Of a DNA stretch of 64,000 bases, positions 26,475 to 35,643 are shown piece by piece. The DNA comes from Hoeflea sp. IMCC20628 (GTDB lineage: Bacteria > Pseudomonadota > Alphaproteobacteria > Rhizobiales > Rhizobiaceae). The notes beneath the pieces were generated by a model. It worked only from the letters and a program-made list of their open reading frames with translations. It searched no databases and was not told where the DNA came from. Position 1 is the first letter of the stretch, and each line of letters begins with the position of its first letter. The stretch lies in assembly GCF_001011155.1 (NCBI RefSeq), contig NZ_CP011479.1, positions 4,227,662-4,291,661 of the forward strand, in the 5' to 3' direction. The translations under genes and the position numbers were made by a program.

Positions 26475-27826
26475 CCCCGATGGGCACCGCGTTTGAAAGC
26501 TGGGGCAGGGTGGTTCGCCATCCGCGCGGCAAAGCCCAAGTCACCGATTTTACCGGCGGCGCCGAACAGGGGTTCCTGGCTTTCGGCAATGGCCGGTCCT
26601 ATGGCGACACCTGCCACAATGACCGCGGCCGGCTGATCGCCATGCAGCCGGGTGCCGCGATCAGCGCGTTTGATCCCGATACCGGCATCCTGAGCGCTGA
26701 CGCGGGCGTTTTGCTTTCGGATATTCTGGCTCTGGTCATGCCGCACGGCTTTTTCCTCGAGGTGACACCCGGCACGGCGCAAGTGACGCTCGGTGGCGCC
26801 ATTGCCAATGATGTTCATGGCAAGAACCACCATCGTCGCGGCACATTTGGCGGATCGGTGGTTTGCTTCGTGCTGCTTGGCAGTGACGGGGTGCGCAAGA
26901 CCTGCTCGGCAGATAGCCACACAGCACTGTTTGAAGCCTCCATCGGCGGCATGGGGCTCACCGGAATTATCGAATCGGCCACCATCCGGTTGATGAAGGT
27001 CGCCTCCGCCAATGTGCGCCAGACAGCCTTTCGCTTTAACTCGATTGACGGCTATTTCGACGCGATTGACGATATTGATGCGGCCCATGAATATTCGGTG
27101 GCCTGGATAGACCAGCTGGCACGCGGCAGTGGGCTCGGGCGTGGCGTGCTGATGGCAGGAGACCATGCCGAAGATGGTGGTCCGGCAAAGCCGCCATCGC
27201 CGCCAAAACTGTCGGTTCCGTTCTCGCCGCCGGTCAACCTGCTCAACCGGCTGACGCTCAAGGCTTTCAATGAATTGTATTACGGCCGCGCGCCAAAACA
27301 GCCGACCACCAGAATTGTGCCGTGGGCCTCCTATTTCCATCCGCTTGATGCGATCACCGGATGGAACCGGCTCTATGGCCCGCGCGGGCTGTTTCAACAT
27401 CAGAGCGTCTATCCTGCGGTCAATGCCCGCGAGACCACGATTGCGCTGATCGAATGCGCCCAAAATCATGGCGCGGCGTCGTTCCTGACGGTGCTCAAGC
27501 GCTTTGGCGATTTTTCCTCTCCGGGCCTGATGTCGTTTCCGCGGCCGGGTTTCACCCTGACGCTGGATTTTGCCAATTCCGGCGAGCGGACACTGAAGAT
27601 GCTCGATGCGCTCGACGACATCGTGCTCAACGCCGGCGGGGCGCTCAATCCCTACAAGGACCACCGCATGTCGCCAAAGATGTTTGCGGCCTCGTTTCCG
27701 CAATGGCGGCAGATGGAAGCGATGCGAGATCCGGCGGTAATGTCTGATTTCTGGCGCCGCACAGCAATGGTTCTTTCCGAAGGCGAGGTTTTTGCGAGCA
27801 GCCTCGATCAGGCCGCCCGCGCCTGA
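26462..27826 (+). CDS. DprE1-like FAD-dependent polyprenyl-phosphoryl-ribose oxidase
   Basis: 454 residues; it overlaps the previous gene by 13 bp, and the ATG at 26480 is an equally possible start. It has the VAO-type FAD-binding fold: FGNGRSYGD near residue 42, GTAQVTLGGAIANDVHGKN near 105, then HHRRGTFGGSV. This strongly recalls mycobacterial DprE1. The C-terminal part has SFPRPGFTLTLDF and NPYKDHR, whose Lys matches a catalytic lysine of DprE1. The Cys targeted by benzothiazinones in DprE1 appears to be Thr here (alignment from memory). It would oxidise C2' of polyprenyl-phosphoryl-ribose to the keto form, the first half of epimerisation to arabinose. No DprE2-type reductase is adjacent. 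Confidence 0.82.
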   Translation: MEDVTPMGTAFESWGRVVRHPRGKAQVTDFTGGAEQGFLAFGNGRSYGDTCHNDRGRLIAMQPGAAISAFDPDTGILSADAGVLLSDILALVMPHGFFLEVTPGTAQVTLGGAIANDVHGKNHHRRGTFGGSVVCFVLLGSDGVRKTCSADSHTALFEASIGGMGLTGIIESATIRLMKVASANVRQTAFRFNSIDGYFDAIDDIDAAHEYSVAWIDQLARGSGLGRGVLMAGDHAEDGGPAKPPSPPKLSVPFSPPVNLLNRLTLKAFNELYYGRAPKQPTTRIVPWASYFHPLDAITGWNRLYGPRGLFQHQSVYPAVNARETTIALIECAQNHGAASFLTVLKRFGDFSSPGLMSFPRPGFTLTLDFANSGERTLKMLDALDDIVLNAGGALNPYKDHRMSPKMFAASFPQWRQMEAMRDPAVMSDFWRRTAMVLSEGEVFASSLDQAARA

Positions 27827-27930
27827 TCGGTTGTGATGCTGCTTGCCAGGATCAGCCCGGGCAAGTAACTCAGGACATTCAGAGCGACTGAGGCCGGCCC
27901 CGCTCCGGCCCAACCCCGAAGGCAACAGCC

Positions 27931-28932
27931 ATGTCCCGCATCTGCATTCTCGGCGCTGGCGCCTGGGGAACAGCGCTGGCCACAGCCTTTGTCCGGCAGG
28001 GTCACGATGTGCGGATCTGGGGTCGCAATCCTGCGGCCTGTGACGAGATCAACCGGCTGCACACCAACACTCCCTATCTTGGCGATGCGGTTCTGCCCGA
28101 TGCGCTGCAGGCGACGCCCAACATGGCGGAAGCTGTTACCGGCGCCGAGATCGTGCTGTTTGTCGCGCCGGCCCAGTCAACCGGCGATGTCGCCAGCCAG
28201 GCTGCTCCGCACCTTTCTGCCAGTGCTGTTCTGATTGCTTGCGCCAAGGGTATCGACAATCGCAGCGGGCAGATGCAGAGCGAAGTCATCGCCGCGCAAT
28301 TGCCCGATCATGTCGTCGGGGTTCTCTCAGGTCCGAGTTTTGCCGCCGATGTGGTGCGCGGATTGCCGACTGCCGTGACGCTGGCGATGCCCGAACAAGA
28401 CGCAGCCCAAGCCCTGGCGCAGAGCCTGTCCGGCGGCGGTGTCCGGCTTTACGCCTCCGACGATATCGCCGGGGTGCAGATCGGCGGATCGCTGAAGAAC
28501 GTCATGGCGATTGCTGTCGGGATCTGCCGCGGCGGCGGCATGGGGGCCAGCGCCGAAGCCGCGCTGATTACCCGTGGCTATGCCGAACTGGTGCGGCTTG
28601 GCGTGGCGATGGGCGCGCGGGCCGAAACCCTGCTGGGTTTGTCCGGTCTTGGCGATCTGGTGTTGACCTGTTCGTCTGAATTGTCGCGCAATTTTGCCTA
28701 TGGCATAGCCGTGGGCAGCGGCCGGGACGTGTCGGGCCTCAAGCTGGCCGAGGGCGTCTATACGGTTTCCATCGCCAATAAAATTGCCGCCAAGCACAAA
28801 ATCTCCTGCCCGGTCATGGAGACCGCCGGCATGGTGTTGTCGGGAGCAATGTCGGCAGAACAGGCGCGCGTTGCGCTGATGTCGCGCCCGGTCAAGGCGG
28901 AAAACCCTGAAACACCAAAGAGCCCGGATTGA
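27931..28932 (+). CDS. gpsA: NAD(P)H-dependent glycerol-3-phosphate dehydrogenase
   Basis: 333 residues. The N-terminal Rossmann motif is GAGAWGTALA; GPSFAADVVRGLPTAV, GGSLKNVMAIAVGI (catalytic Lys) and GLSGLGDLVLTCSSELSRN are standard GpsA signatures. It reduces dihydroxyacetone phosphate for phospholipid synthesis. It lies about 100 bp after the DprE1-like gene on the same strand. Whether it is the housekeeping copy or serves the sugar-lipid cluster cannot be told from this window. Confidence 0.93.
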   Translation: MSRICILGAGAWGTALATAFVRQGHDVRIWGRNPAACDEINRLHTNTPYLGDAVLPDALQATPNMAEAVTGAEIVLFVAPAQSTGDVASQAAPHLSASAVLIACAKGIDNRSGQMQSEVIAAQLPDHVVGVLSGPSFAADVVRGLPTAVTLAMPEQDAAQALAQSLSGGGVRLYASDDIAGVQIGGSLKNVMAIAVGICRGGGMGASAEAALITRGYAELVRLGVAMGARAETLLGLSGLGDLVLTCSSELSRNFAYGIAVGSGRDVSGLKLAEGVYTVSIANKIAAKHKISCPVMETAGMVLSGAMSAEQARVALMSRPVKAENPETPKSPD

Positions 28933-28990
28933 GCTCAATCCATCCGGTACGATATCGCGGTAAAACCTGATTTTCGACTATTGCGCATGT

Positions 28991-29015
28991 TTTCCCTGAA
29001 GCATGAGGGAATTTT
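28991..29015 (+). terminator. Probable terminator after gpsA
   Basis: TTCCCT-N8-AGGGAA followed by TTTTC, about 60 bases past the gpsA stop codon; short stem, so moderate strength. Confidence 0.5.
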
Positions 29016-29083
29016 CACCTTTTCCCGGTTTAATCAATGCAATCAGATCAAACGCCGAAAGGCCGCGTCAAGCGGAGCATCCC

Positions 29084-31330
29084 ATGGGCTCAAGCCACAC
29101 CATAACGCCCGTCATTCTGTGCGGCGGCGCCGGATCCCGGCTTTGGCCGATGTCCCGGGATTCAAAACCGAAACAATTTCACCGGCTGGTCAATGACAAG
29201 ACCCTGCTGACCAACACGCTTGAACGTGTCGATCACAAGGGCGAAGGCCTGCGCTATCTTCCCACCCGCATCGTCGGCGGGGTCGGGTTTGAATCGCTGC
29301 TGGTCGAACAGGGCGAAACCGGCAGTGTCGAGGTTGAGCGCTATTTGCTTGAGCCGCTGATTCGCGACACCGCTGCCGCGATCGCGGCATCGATCGTCGA
29401 TCTGGCCGAATCCGATCCGGACCGAATGGTTCTGGTGCTGCCGTCCGATCACCAGATCTCCGACGTGGCGGCATTTTTCGACGTGATCCGCACCGGTGCG
29501 GAAGCGCTGGCGACACGCGGCGGCATCATGACCATCGGCATCGCGCCGACGCGGCCCGAGACCCAGTATGGCTATATCGAGCGCGGCGACGGCGACGGTC
29601 CGGTCTATGACGTCTCGCGGTTCCGGGAAAAACCCGATCTCGAAACCGCCGAGAGTTTTCTTCGCTCCGGCCGGTTTTTCTGGAACGGCGGCATCTTCAT
29701 GTTCCGCGCCGGCGATATGGGCGCCGAACTGGCCCGCCAGCAACCGGAAGTCTGGGCGCAGGCGAAGCTGGCCGTCGAGCGCGCCGATGTGAAAGGCAAG
29801 TGCTACCGGCTCGATGCGGAGGCCTTTGCCGCCAGCCCGAAGATCTCGATCGATTATGCGGTGATGGAAAACGCCCCGCGGATCGGCGTTGTGGCGGCCA
29901 GTTTCGACTGGAATGATCTGGGATCGTGGAACCAGTTGCATGACGGCTCGCCGCTCGACGAGAACGGCAACGCCCGATTTGGCGATGTGCTGACCATCGA
30001 TGTGTCCAACAGCTATCTCCGCTCCGAAGACCGGCTGCTGGCAGTTGCCGGGCTCGACAACATCATTGTGGTCTCCCAGCCCGATGCGCTGCTGATCGTG
30101 CATCGCGACAAATCGCACCTGGTCAAGGACATCGCCGGGCGGGTCAAGAAAACCGGTGAGTGGCCACCGCTGGCTGTGGCCCGTTCAGGCAGGCCGGTCC
30201 CTTCGACACGGCTTATCCGCAAGTGGCTGTTTGACACCGCCCTGCCGCTCTGGGCCGGTGCCGGCGTCGACCGGGTGCATGGCGGCGTGTTTGAGGCGCT
30301 CAATCATGATGGCAGTCCGGCGGACCTGGATTACAAGCGGCTCAGAGTTCTGGCCCGGCAGGTCTACTGTTTTGCCAATGCCGAACTGCTCGGATGGGAG
30401 GAAGATGCCCGAGAAGCGCTCGCCCATTGCTTCAGCACCCTGACCACCACCGGATGGCACCCAGATGGCGGCTGGATTCATCTGTGGAACCCCGATGGAA
30501 CGGTCAAGGATCCGCAACGCGACACCTATGATCAGTGCTTTGTGCTGCTGGCGCTGGCCTGGCTGTGGAAGGCAACAAAATGGCCCGAAGCCCGGGTCTG
30601 GGCCGAACGCACCATTGCCTATATGGACGATCACCTGGTCGATCGCGTCAATGGCGGATTTTACGAATCGAGCCTGCGTCTGGATTACCGTCGCGCCAAC
30701 CCGCACATGCATTACCTCGAGGCGATGCAGGCCTGGTACGAAGTCACCGGCGAGCGCGCCTTCCTCGATCGCGCCCAGACCGCGGTCGATCTGTTCACCA
30801 CGGTGTTCTTCAATCCCGAAAGCTGGAGCGTCACCGAGCATTTCGAGCGCGACTGGTCGGTGCGCCAGGACAAGCCGGCCCGCGTCGAGCCGGGGCATCA
30901 TTATGAATGGGTCTGGCTGCTGCTGCGTCAGGCGCGCTTCGCCGACCAGCCGCAACTGAAGGAATACGCCCGCAAGCTCTACGCCACCAGCCACGCTTTC
31001 GGCCATGCCCGCGGCACCGACGCGGTGTGTGATTCGATGGCGCCGGACGGCTCGGCCATGGTGGGCACCGCCCGGCTGTGGTGCCAGACCGAGGCATTGA
31101 AAGCCGGACTGCTGGCCCGCGCCGAAGGTCTGCCGGGCGATGAGACGCTGTTCATCCGCATGCTTGACGTGATCTTCAACCGCTATCTGACCACACCAGC
31201 GCCGGGTGGCTGGTATGATCAGATTGATCCCAACGGCAGAGTGATATCCAAGGACATGCCGACCAGTACCTTCTACCATGTATTTTGTGCACTGGTGGAG
31301 TATCTCAGGCACGAGGACATGCTGGCCTGA
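29084..31330 (+). CDS. Mannose-1-phosphate guanylyltransferase fused to an AGE-type epimerase/isomerase domain
   Basis: 748 residues from the ATG at 29084 (GGAG upstream; MGSSHTITPVILCGGAG). Residues 1-350 are a GDP-mannose pyrophosphorylase with VILCGGAGSRLWPMSR and KPKQF. Where ManC/AlgA proteins carry a cupin phosphomannose isomerase, residues about 365-748 instead show an (alpha/alpha)6 barrel of the N-acylglucosamine 2-epimerase family (DYKRLRVLARQVYCFANA, HPDGGW, RDTYDQCFVLLALAW, ARLWCQTEALKA). This part probably supplies mannose-6-phosphate or a related sugar phosphate. It forms a GDP-mannose pair with the next gene. Confidence 0.88.
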   Translation: MGSSHTITPVILCGGAGSRLWPMSRDSKPKQFHRLVNDKTLLTNTLERVDHKGEGLRYLPTRIVGGVGFESLLVEQGETGSVEVERYLLEPLIRDTAAAIAASIVDLAESDPDRMVLVLPSDHQISDVAAFFDVIRTGAEALATRGGIMTIGIAPTRPETQYGYIERGDGDGPVYDVSRFREKPDLETAESFLRSGRFFWNGGIFMFRAGDMGAELARQQPEVWAQAKLAVERADVKGKCYRLDAEAFAASPKISIDYAVMENAPRIGVVAASFDWNDLGSWNQLHDGSPLDENGNARFGDVLTIDVSNSYLRSEDRLLAVAGLDNIIVVSQPDALLIVHRDKSHLVKDIAGRVKKTGEWPPLAVARSGRPVPSTRLIRKWLFDTALPLWAGAGVDRVHGGVFEALNHDGSPADLDYKRLRVLARQVYCFANAELLGWEEDAREALAHCFSTLTTTGWHPDGGWIHLWNPDGTVKDPQRDTYDQCFVLLALAWLWKATKWPEARVWAERTIAYMDDHLVDRVNGGFYESSLRLDYRRANPHMHYLEAMQAWYEVTGERAFLDRAQTAVDLFTTVFFNPESWSVTEHFERDWSVRQDKPARVEPGHHYEWVWLLLRQARFADQPQLKEYARKLYATSHAFGHARGTDAVCDSMAPDGSAMVGTARLWCQTEALKAGLLARAEGLPGDETLFIRMLDVIFNRYLTTPAPGGWYDQIDPNGRVISKDMPTSTFYHVFCALVEYLRHEDMLA

Positions 31331-31407
31331 TCTGACGAGCGGCAATGCCGGCGCGGTGGTGCGCCCAAACGCCGTCGCAGGATGCGCAATCAACGGGAGA
31401 GACGATC

Positions 31408-32835
31408 ATGGCGGCGAAATTCGGCACCAGCGGGCTTCGCGGTCTTGTCGGGGAATTGACCGACGGCACTGCCGCAGCTCACGCACGGGCCTTTGCCAGG
31501 CACCTCAGGCTCTCTGCAATGGCAGCCGAGGGCGCGCCGGTATTCCTGGGCCGGGACCTGCGCGCCTCCAGCCCGGAGATTGCCGGGCAGTGCGCTGCGG
31601 CTTTGCTTGCCGAAGGGTTTGAGCCGGTCGATTGCGGCGTGCTGCCGACACCGGCGCTGGCGCTGCACGCCATGGCCAAGGGTGCTGCCGCGCTGATGAT
31701 CACCGGATCGCATATCCCGGACGACCGCAATGGCGTCAAATTTTACCGTCCCGATGGCGAGATCGACAAGCAGGACGAAGCCGCAATCTCCCGGCTTGCG
31801 CCGGAATTCCTTTTGGGCCCCTTATCTGCGCCCTCCGGCTTGCGCGACGAAACAGCCGCCGCCACCGCCGCTTTCATTGACCGCTATCGCGGCTTTACCA
31901 CCGGCGACATGCTGCGCGGATTGCGCATCGGCCTCTATGAGCACAGTTCTGCGGCAAGCGGCGTTCTGGCCGAGATTTTGCAGGAGGCCGGCGTTGAGGT
32001 GGTGCGGCTTGGCAGGTCGGACGTGTTTGTTCCGGTCGACACCGAAGCCGTGTCGGACGAAACCAGGGCGCTGGTGGCCGGCTGGGTCTGCAGCCATGGG
32101 CTCGACGGTCTGGTCTCGGCTGATGGCGACGGCGACCGGCCGCTGGTGGCGGATGAGACCGGCCAGGTGCTCAGAGGCGATGCGCTGGGTCTGATTGTGG
32201 CGCGCTATCTTGGCGCCGATGCCATCGTCACCCCGGTGACTTCCAATTCGGGCATTGAAAGCCGCTGTCAGGCACGGGTTCATCGCACCAGGGTCGGTTC
32301 GCCCTTTGTCATTTCCGGCATGGCGCAAGCCCTGGCCGGGGGCGCCAGCCGCGTCATCGGATTTGAGGCCAATGGCGGCGTGCTGACCGGCAATGACATC
32401 GAGGTTGGCACGGCCCGGCTCGCCGCACTGCCGACGCGCGACAGCGTTCTGCCGGTTCTTAGTGCCTTTGCAGCGGCCCGTGCGGCAGGGCAAAGCCTCT
32501 CGGCCCATGTCGCAGCTCTCGGACTGCCGGTTGCCGCCAGCGACCGAATCGAAAACTTCCCCACGGCAACAAGCAAGGCGCTGCTGGCGGAGCTGTCAGA
32601 AGATGCGGCGGTTCGCGACAGCTTCTTTGAACCGATCGGGCCGGTCTCGACGGTCGATCTGACCGATGGGTTCAGAGTGACGCTGCAAAACGGCGCCATC
32701 GTCCACCTGCGCCCGTCAGGCAACGCTCCCGAAATGCGGATCTACAGCGAGGCTGCGACTGAAGCCGAGGCACGCAAATTGATCGTCAGCACTGTCGGGA
32801 GAGTTCATGAGCATTGCCGCCCACATAGCTCCTGA
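31408..32835 (+). CDS. manB: Phosphomannomutase/phosphoglucomutase
   Basis: 475 residues from the ATG at 31408 (GGGAG upstream; MAAKFGTSGLRG, a family-typical start). The phosphoserine loop reads ITGSHIPDDRNGVKF (TGSHIP in place of TASHNP), the metal loop SADGDGDRPL, the sugar loop FEANGGVLTG and the phosphate loop RPSGNAPEMR. It interconverts mannose-6- and mannose-1-phosphate for the upstream guanylyltransferase, 77 bp away. The IS66-type element is inserted 72 bp downstream. Confidence 0.92.
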   Translation: MAAKFGTSGLRGLVGELTDGTAAAHARAFARHLRLSAMAAEGAPVFLGRDLRASSPEIAGQCAAALLAEGFEPVDCGVLPTPALALHAMAKGAAALMITGSHIPDDRNGVKFYRPDGEIDKQDEAAISRLAPEFLLGPLSAPSGLRDETAAATAAFIDRYRGFTTGDMLRGLRIGLYEHSSAASGVLAEILQEAGVEVVRLGRSDVFVPVDTEAVSDETRALVAGWVCSHGLDGLVSADGDGDRPLVADETGQVLRGDALGLIVARYLGADAIVTPVTSNSGIESRCQARVHRTRVGSPFVISGMAQALAGGASRVIGFEANGGVLTGNDIEVGTARLAALPTRDSVLPVLSAFAAARAAGQSLSAHVAALGLPVAASDRIENFPTATSKALLAELSEDAAVRDSFFEPIGPVSTVDLTDGFRVTLQNGAIVHLRPSGNAPEMRIYSEAATEAEARKLIVSTVGRVHEHCRPHSS

Positions 32836-32899
32836 GCTACCCCGAAATTCGCGCACTGACATAAGCTGCGATTTGTTGCCGGCAGGTCTTGATTCAGCA

Positions 32900-32907
32900 G
32901 GTGCAAT
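32900..32907. repeat. Left target-site duplication of the IS66-type element
   Basis: GGTGCAAT, identical to 34283-34290; 8 bp is the duplication length of the IS66 family. Confidence 0.93.
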
Positions 32908-34282
32908 GTAATTACCCACCCCCTTGCCATGCACCACAATGTCTGAATCCATGATGATATGGATCGGACTGATTTGCAGCAGCTGAGCAAGGACGAATTG
33001 ATCGAGATGGTGCTTCGGCTCCAACGGCCTGCCAAGGATTCTCGGACGTCTTCCAAGCCGCCCTCTACGGACAAGAAAGAGAAACGCGTCAACTCACGAC
33101 CGGGTGGAGCCAAGCCCGGGCATGAACCCCACAATAGGGTGCTGGCGGATTTTGCCGACATGTTTCGCGATCATGAACCGACCGCCTGCAAGAGATGCGG
33201 CCATGCGTTTTCCGGTGATGATACGATGGTGCTGGCCGGGGCCTATGACGAGATCGATATTCCTGCGATCCGTCCTCATGTCACCCGGCATCGGCGTTTT
33301 TCCTGTCATTGCCCGCAATGCGGCACGACGACAAAAGCCACCGCACCTGCCGTGGCAACCGCAACGCCGTTCGGGCCAGGCATTCACGCGCTGGCGATCT
33401 ACCTCAAGAGTTTCCATGCATTGTCTTACGAACGCCTGAGCGGTGTGTTCATGGATATCTTCGGCCTCCATGCGAGCGAGGGCGCGATCATGAACATGTT
33501 TGCCCGCTCCCGTCCGAGCTTCCAGGCCACAGCACAGGCCGCCAAGGCCAGCCTTCGAGCCGCCCGCGTTGTCGCCAGCGACGAAACCGGTGTGCGTATT
33601 GAGGGCACAAATGCCCAACACTGGGTTTTTCATTGCAAGGATGCCGTTGTCCACCAGCCCGATTACTCCCGTGCAGCACGGGTCGTTCACGAGACCATGG
33701 GCGGCCATGTCCCCGAGGTATGGATATCTGATCGGTATTCAGCCCAGCAATCTCACGGCCATCGACATCAAACCTGCCTTGCACATTTGGCGCGTGATAC
33801 AGCCTTTGCGCTGGAACATGGCGAGGATGATCTCCCTCTTCGCTTCCAGCTTTGGTTTGGCCGTGTGTTTGATTTCGCCAGAGCCATAAGCACATTCGCT
33901 GCGTCTACCGTCGCAAGCAAGAAGCGCAAATTCGATAAACAGCTTGCCGGGCTTCTATGCGCCCCGACTTCATGCGACCTGGCCCAAAAGCTCCAGGCCA
34001 AGATCGGGCGGGCCCGCGATCAGCTGCTGACGTTTTGCGACTATCCCGGAGAAGTCGATGTCACCAACAACACATCTGAGCGAAAGCTCCGTCCATGGGT
34101 CATTCAGAGAAAGGTGACAAACGGATATCGCGCCATGTGGGCCGCCCAAGCCGAGGCGGATGTACGCACAACCGTCGATACCGCCCGCCTCAAAGGCGCA
34201 AATCCCTTCCAGGTTATCGCATCCGTCTTGGCGTAGGCCGACATCAAGGCCCGAAATCATAAATTCAGGGGTGGGTAATTAC
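32908..34282. mobile_element. Complete IS66-family insertion sequence, single-ORF type
   Basis: 1375 bp bounded by 15-bp perfect terminal inverted repeats (GTAATTACCCACCCC at 32908-32922 and its reverse complement at 34268-34282), flanked by identical 8-bp duplications, and containing one intact transposase gene. The accessory tnpA/tnpB genes of classical IS66 are absent, as in the ISBst12-like subgroup. Intact ends and perfect duplications suggest recent insertion between the GDP-mannose and type I secretion genes. Confidence 0.93.
32959..34236 (+). CDS. IS66-family transposase
   Basis: 425 residues. N-terminal KPPSTDKKEK basic motif, a zinc-binding block (CKRCGH ... CPQCG, about residues 75-120), and a DDE catalytic domain with Asp in ASDETGVRI, Asp in WISDRYSAQQ and Glu in NNTSERKLRP. 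It fills the element and is intact, so the element could be active. Confidence 0.95.
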   Translation: MDRTDLQQLSKDELIEMVLRLQRPAKDSRTSSKPPSTDKKEKRVNSRPGGAKPGHEPHNRVLADFADMFRDHEPTACKRCGHAFSGDDTMVLAGAYDEIDIPAIRPHVTRHRRFSCHCPQCGTTTKATAPAVATATPFGPGIHALAIYLKSFHALSYERLSGVFMDIFGLHASEGAIMNMFARSRPSFQATAQAAKASLRAARVVASDETGVRIEGTNAQHWVFHCKDAVVHQPDYSRAARVVHETMGGHVPEVWISDRYSAQQSHGHRHQTCLAHLARDTAFALEHGEDDLPLRFQLWFGRVFDFARAISTFAASTVASKKRKFDKQLAGLLCAPTSCDLAQKLQAKIGRARDQLLTFCDYPGEVDVTNNTSERKLRPWVIQRKVTNGYRAMWAAQAEADVRTTVDTARLKGANPFQVIASVLA

Positions 34283-34290
34283 GGTGCAAT
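34283..34290. repeat. Right target-site duplication of the IS66-type element
   Basis: GGTGCAAT, identical to the left copy at 32900-32907. Confidence 0.93.
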
Positions 34291-34317
34291 GAGCGGCTGA
34301 TCTGAAACCCGGTTGAA

Positions 34318-35643
34318 TCAATTCTCGCGGAAAGCTTTCGCGAAGCTGTCACGGATCGGGCGAACCAGATAGTCAAGGAAGGTCCGCTCTTCCGTGGTGA
34401 CAAAAGTCTCGACCTGCATTCCCGGATAAAGGTCCAGAATGCTGATCCCCACGTCCTCTATATCGGCGAGTTTGAGGCGCGTAAGATAATAGGGCTGTCG
34501 GGTGGACTCATCGACCAGGATGTCGGCAGAGACAAAGTCCACGGTTGCCTTGGCGACGGGCGTGGTGCGCTGGTTGAGAGCACTGAACATGATTGTGGCT
34601 TCCTGGCCGACCGAAACTACATCGATATCTTCCGGACTGACCCTTGCCTCTATGAGGAGTTCCGCGCCCTCCGGCAGAATTTCCACAAGCTGCTGACCGG
34701 ACTGAACCACTTCACCGATTGTGTGCACTCCAAGCTTGATCACGGTCCCTGCAATTGGCGAGCGCACGACGGTCCGTTCCAGAATGTCGCGGGCTGCCTT
34801 GATCTGATTTTGAATGTCCTGCAATGCTGAACGGACCTGAGCGAGCTGTTTGGACGCTTCCTCCTGACGCGAGGTCCGGGTGTGCTGAATTTGCTGTTCT
34901 GTCTGAGCAATATCCTGCCGAACTGTGGCAATGGAGGCAATATTCTCGCCTTTGTCACCCAGAAGCGACGCGCGGGCGCGTTTGAGAGCCAACAGTCTCT
35001 CTTGCGTGGTCAGGCCATCTTTCATCAGTCCTGCCAGCCCGTGAAGCTCATCCGCCATCAATGACATCTGCTCCTCAACAGCTTCATTTTGCGCTTTGAT
35101 GCCGACTATCTGTTCTTCGAATGCGCGGATTTTCTTTTCAAGTATGCCGATTTCATCCTTGTGCCTGGACAGGCGGGCGCTGAAATCGGTGCGTTCATCT
35201 TCCAACAGCAGAACGATCGATGGGCTGGCGGTCTTCTCGGTCAACTGTGCCGGAAAGCGGATTTCGTCAAGATTGTCACGCTCAGCCAGCAATTTTGCCT
35301 CGAGCGCCATCAGGGTATCCCGTCGCTCGGTCAGCCGGTCGAGATTGGACGCTGCAGCGGTTTTGTCGAGTACCAGAACCGGCGCACCGAGCGTGATCCG
35401 GCTTCCCTCCTCAATCAGGATTTCCTTGATGATCCCACCTTCGAGATGCTGGACGACCTTGTTCTGGCCGCTGACCACAAGAGTGCCAGAGGCAACGGCA
35501 GCTCCGGCAATTGGCGCAGTCGACGCCCAGACACCAAAACCGCCGAAAAACAGGACCAGACCCATCACCCCCACGAGCACAGGCATGCGAACCGAGAAAA
35601 GTTTCGATGTGGCGGAAGTCTTTTTGGCGTCATTTGGGGTCAT
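34318..35643 (-). CDS. Type I secretion membrane-fusion protein (HlyD/PrtE family)
   Basis: 441 residues. One N-terminal membrane helix at about 21-43 (MPVLVGVMGLVLFFGGFGVW), then ASGTLVVSGQNKVVQHLEGG, a lipoyl-like half-motif, two long coiled-coil helices (about 95-285) and the second half-motif GTVIKLGVHTIGEVVQSG with a beta-barrel end. It bridges the inner-membrane ABC exporter and a TolC-type channel. Its start overlaps the ATPase gene end by 14 bp. The IS66-type element lies 28 bp past its stop codon. Confidence 0.94.
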   Translation of the reverse strand: MTPNDAKKTSATSKLFSVRMPVLVGVMGLVLFFGGFGVWASTAPIAGAAVASGTLVVSGQNKVVQHLEGGIIKEILIEEGSRITLGAPVLVLDKTAAASNLDRLTERRDTLMALEAKLLAERDNLDEIRFPAQLTEKTASPSIVLLLEDERTDFSARLSRHKDEIGILEKKIRAFEEQIVGIKAQNEAVEEQMSLMADELHGLAGLMKDGLTTQERLLALKRARASLLGDKGENIASIATVRQDIAQTEQQIQHTRTSRQEEASKQLAQVRSALQDIQNQIKAARDILERTVVRSPIAGTVIKLGVHTIGEVVQSGQQLVEILPEGAELLIEARVSPEDIDVVSVGQEATIMFSALNQRTTPVAKATVDFVSADILVDESTRQPYYLTRLKLADIEDVGISILDLYPGMQVETFVTTEERTFLDYLVRPIRDSFAKAFREN

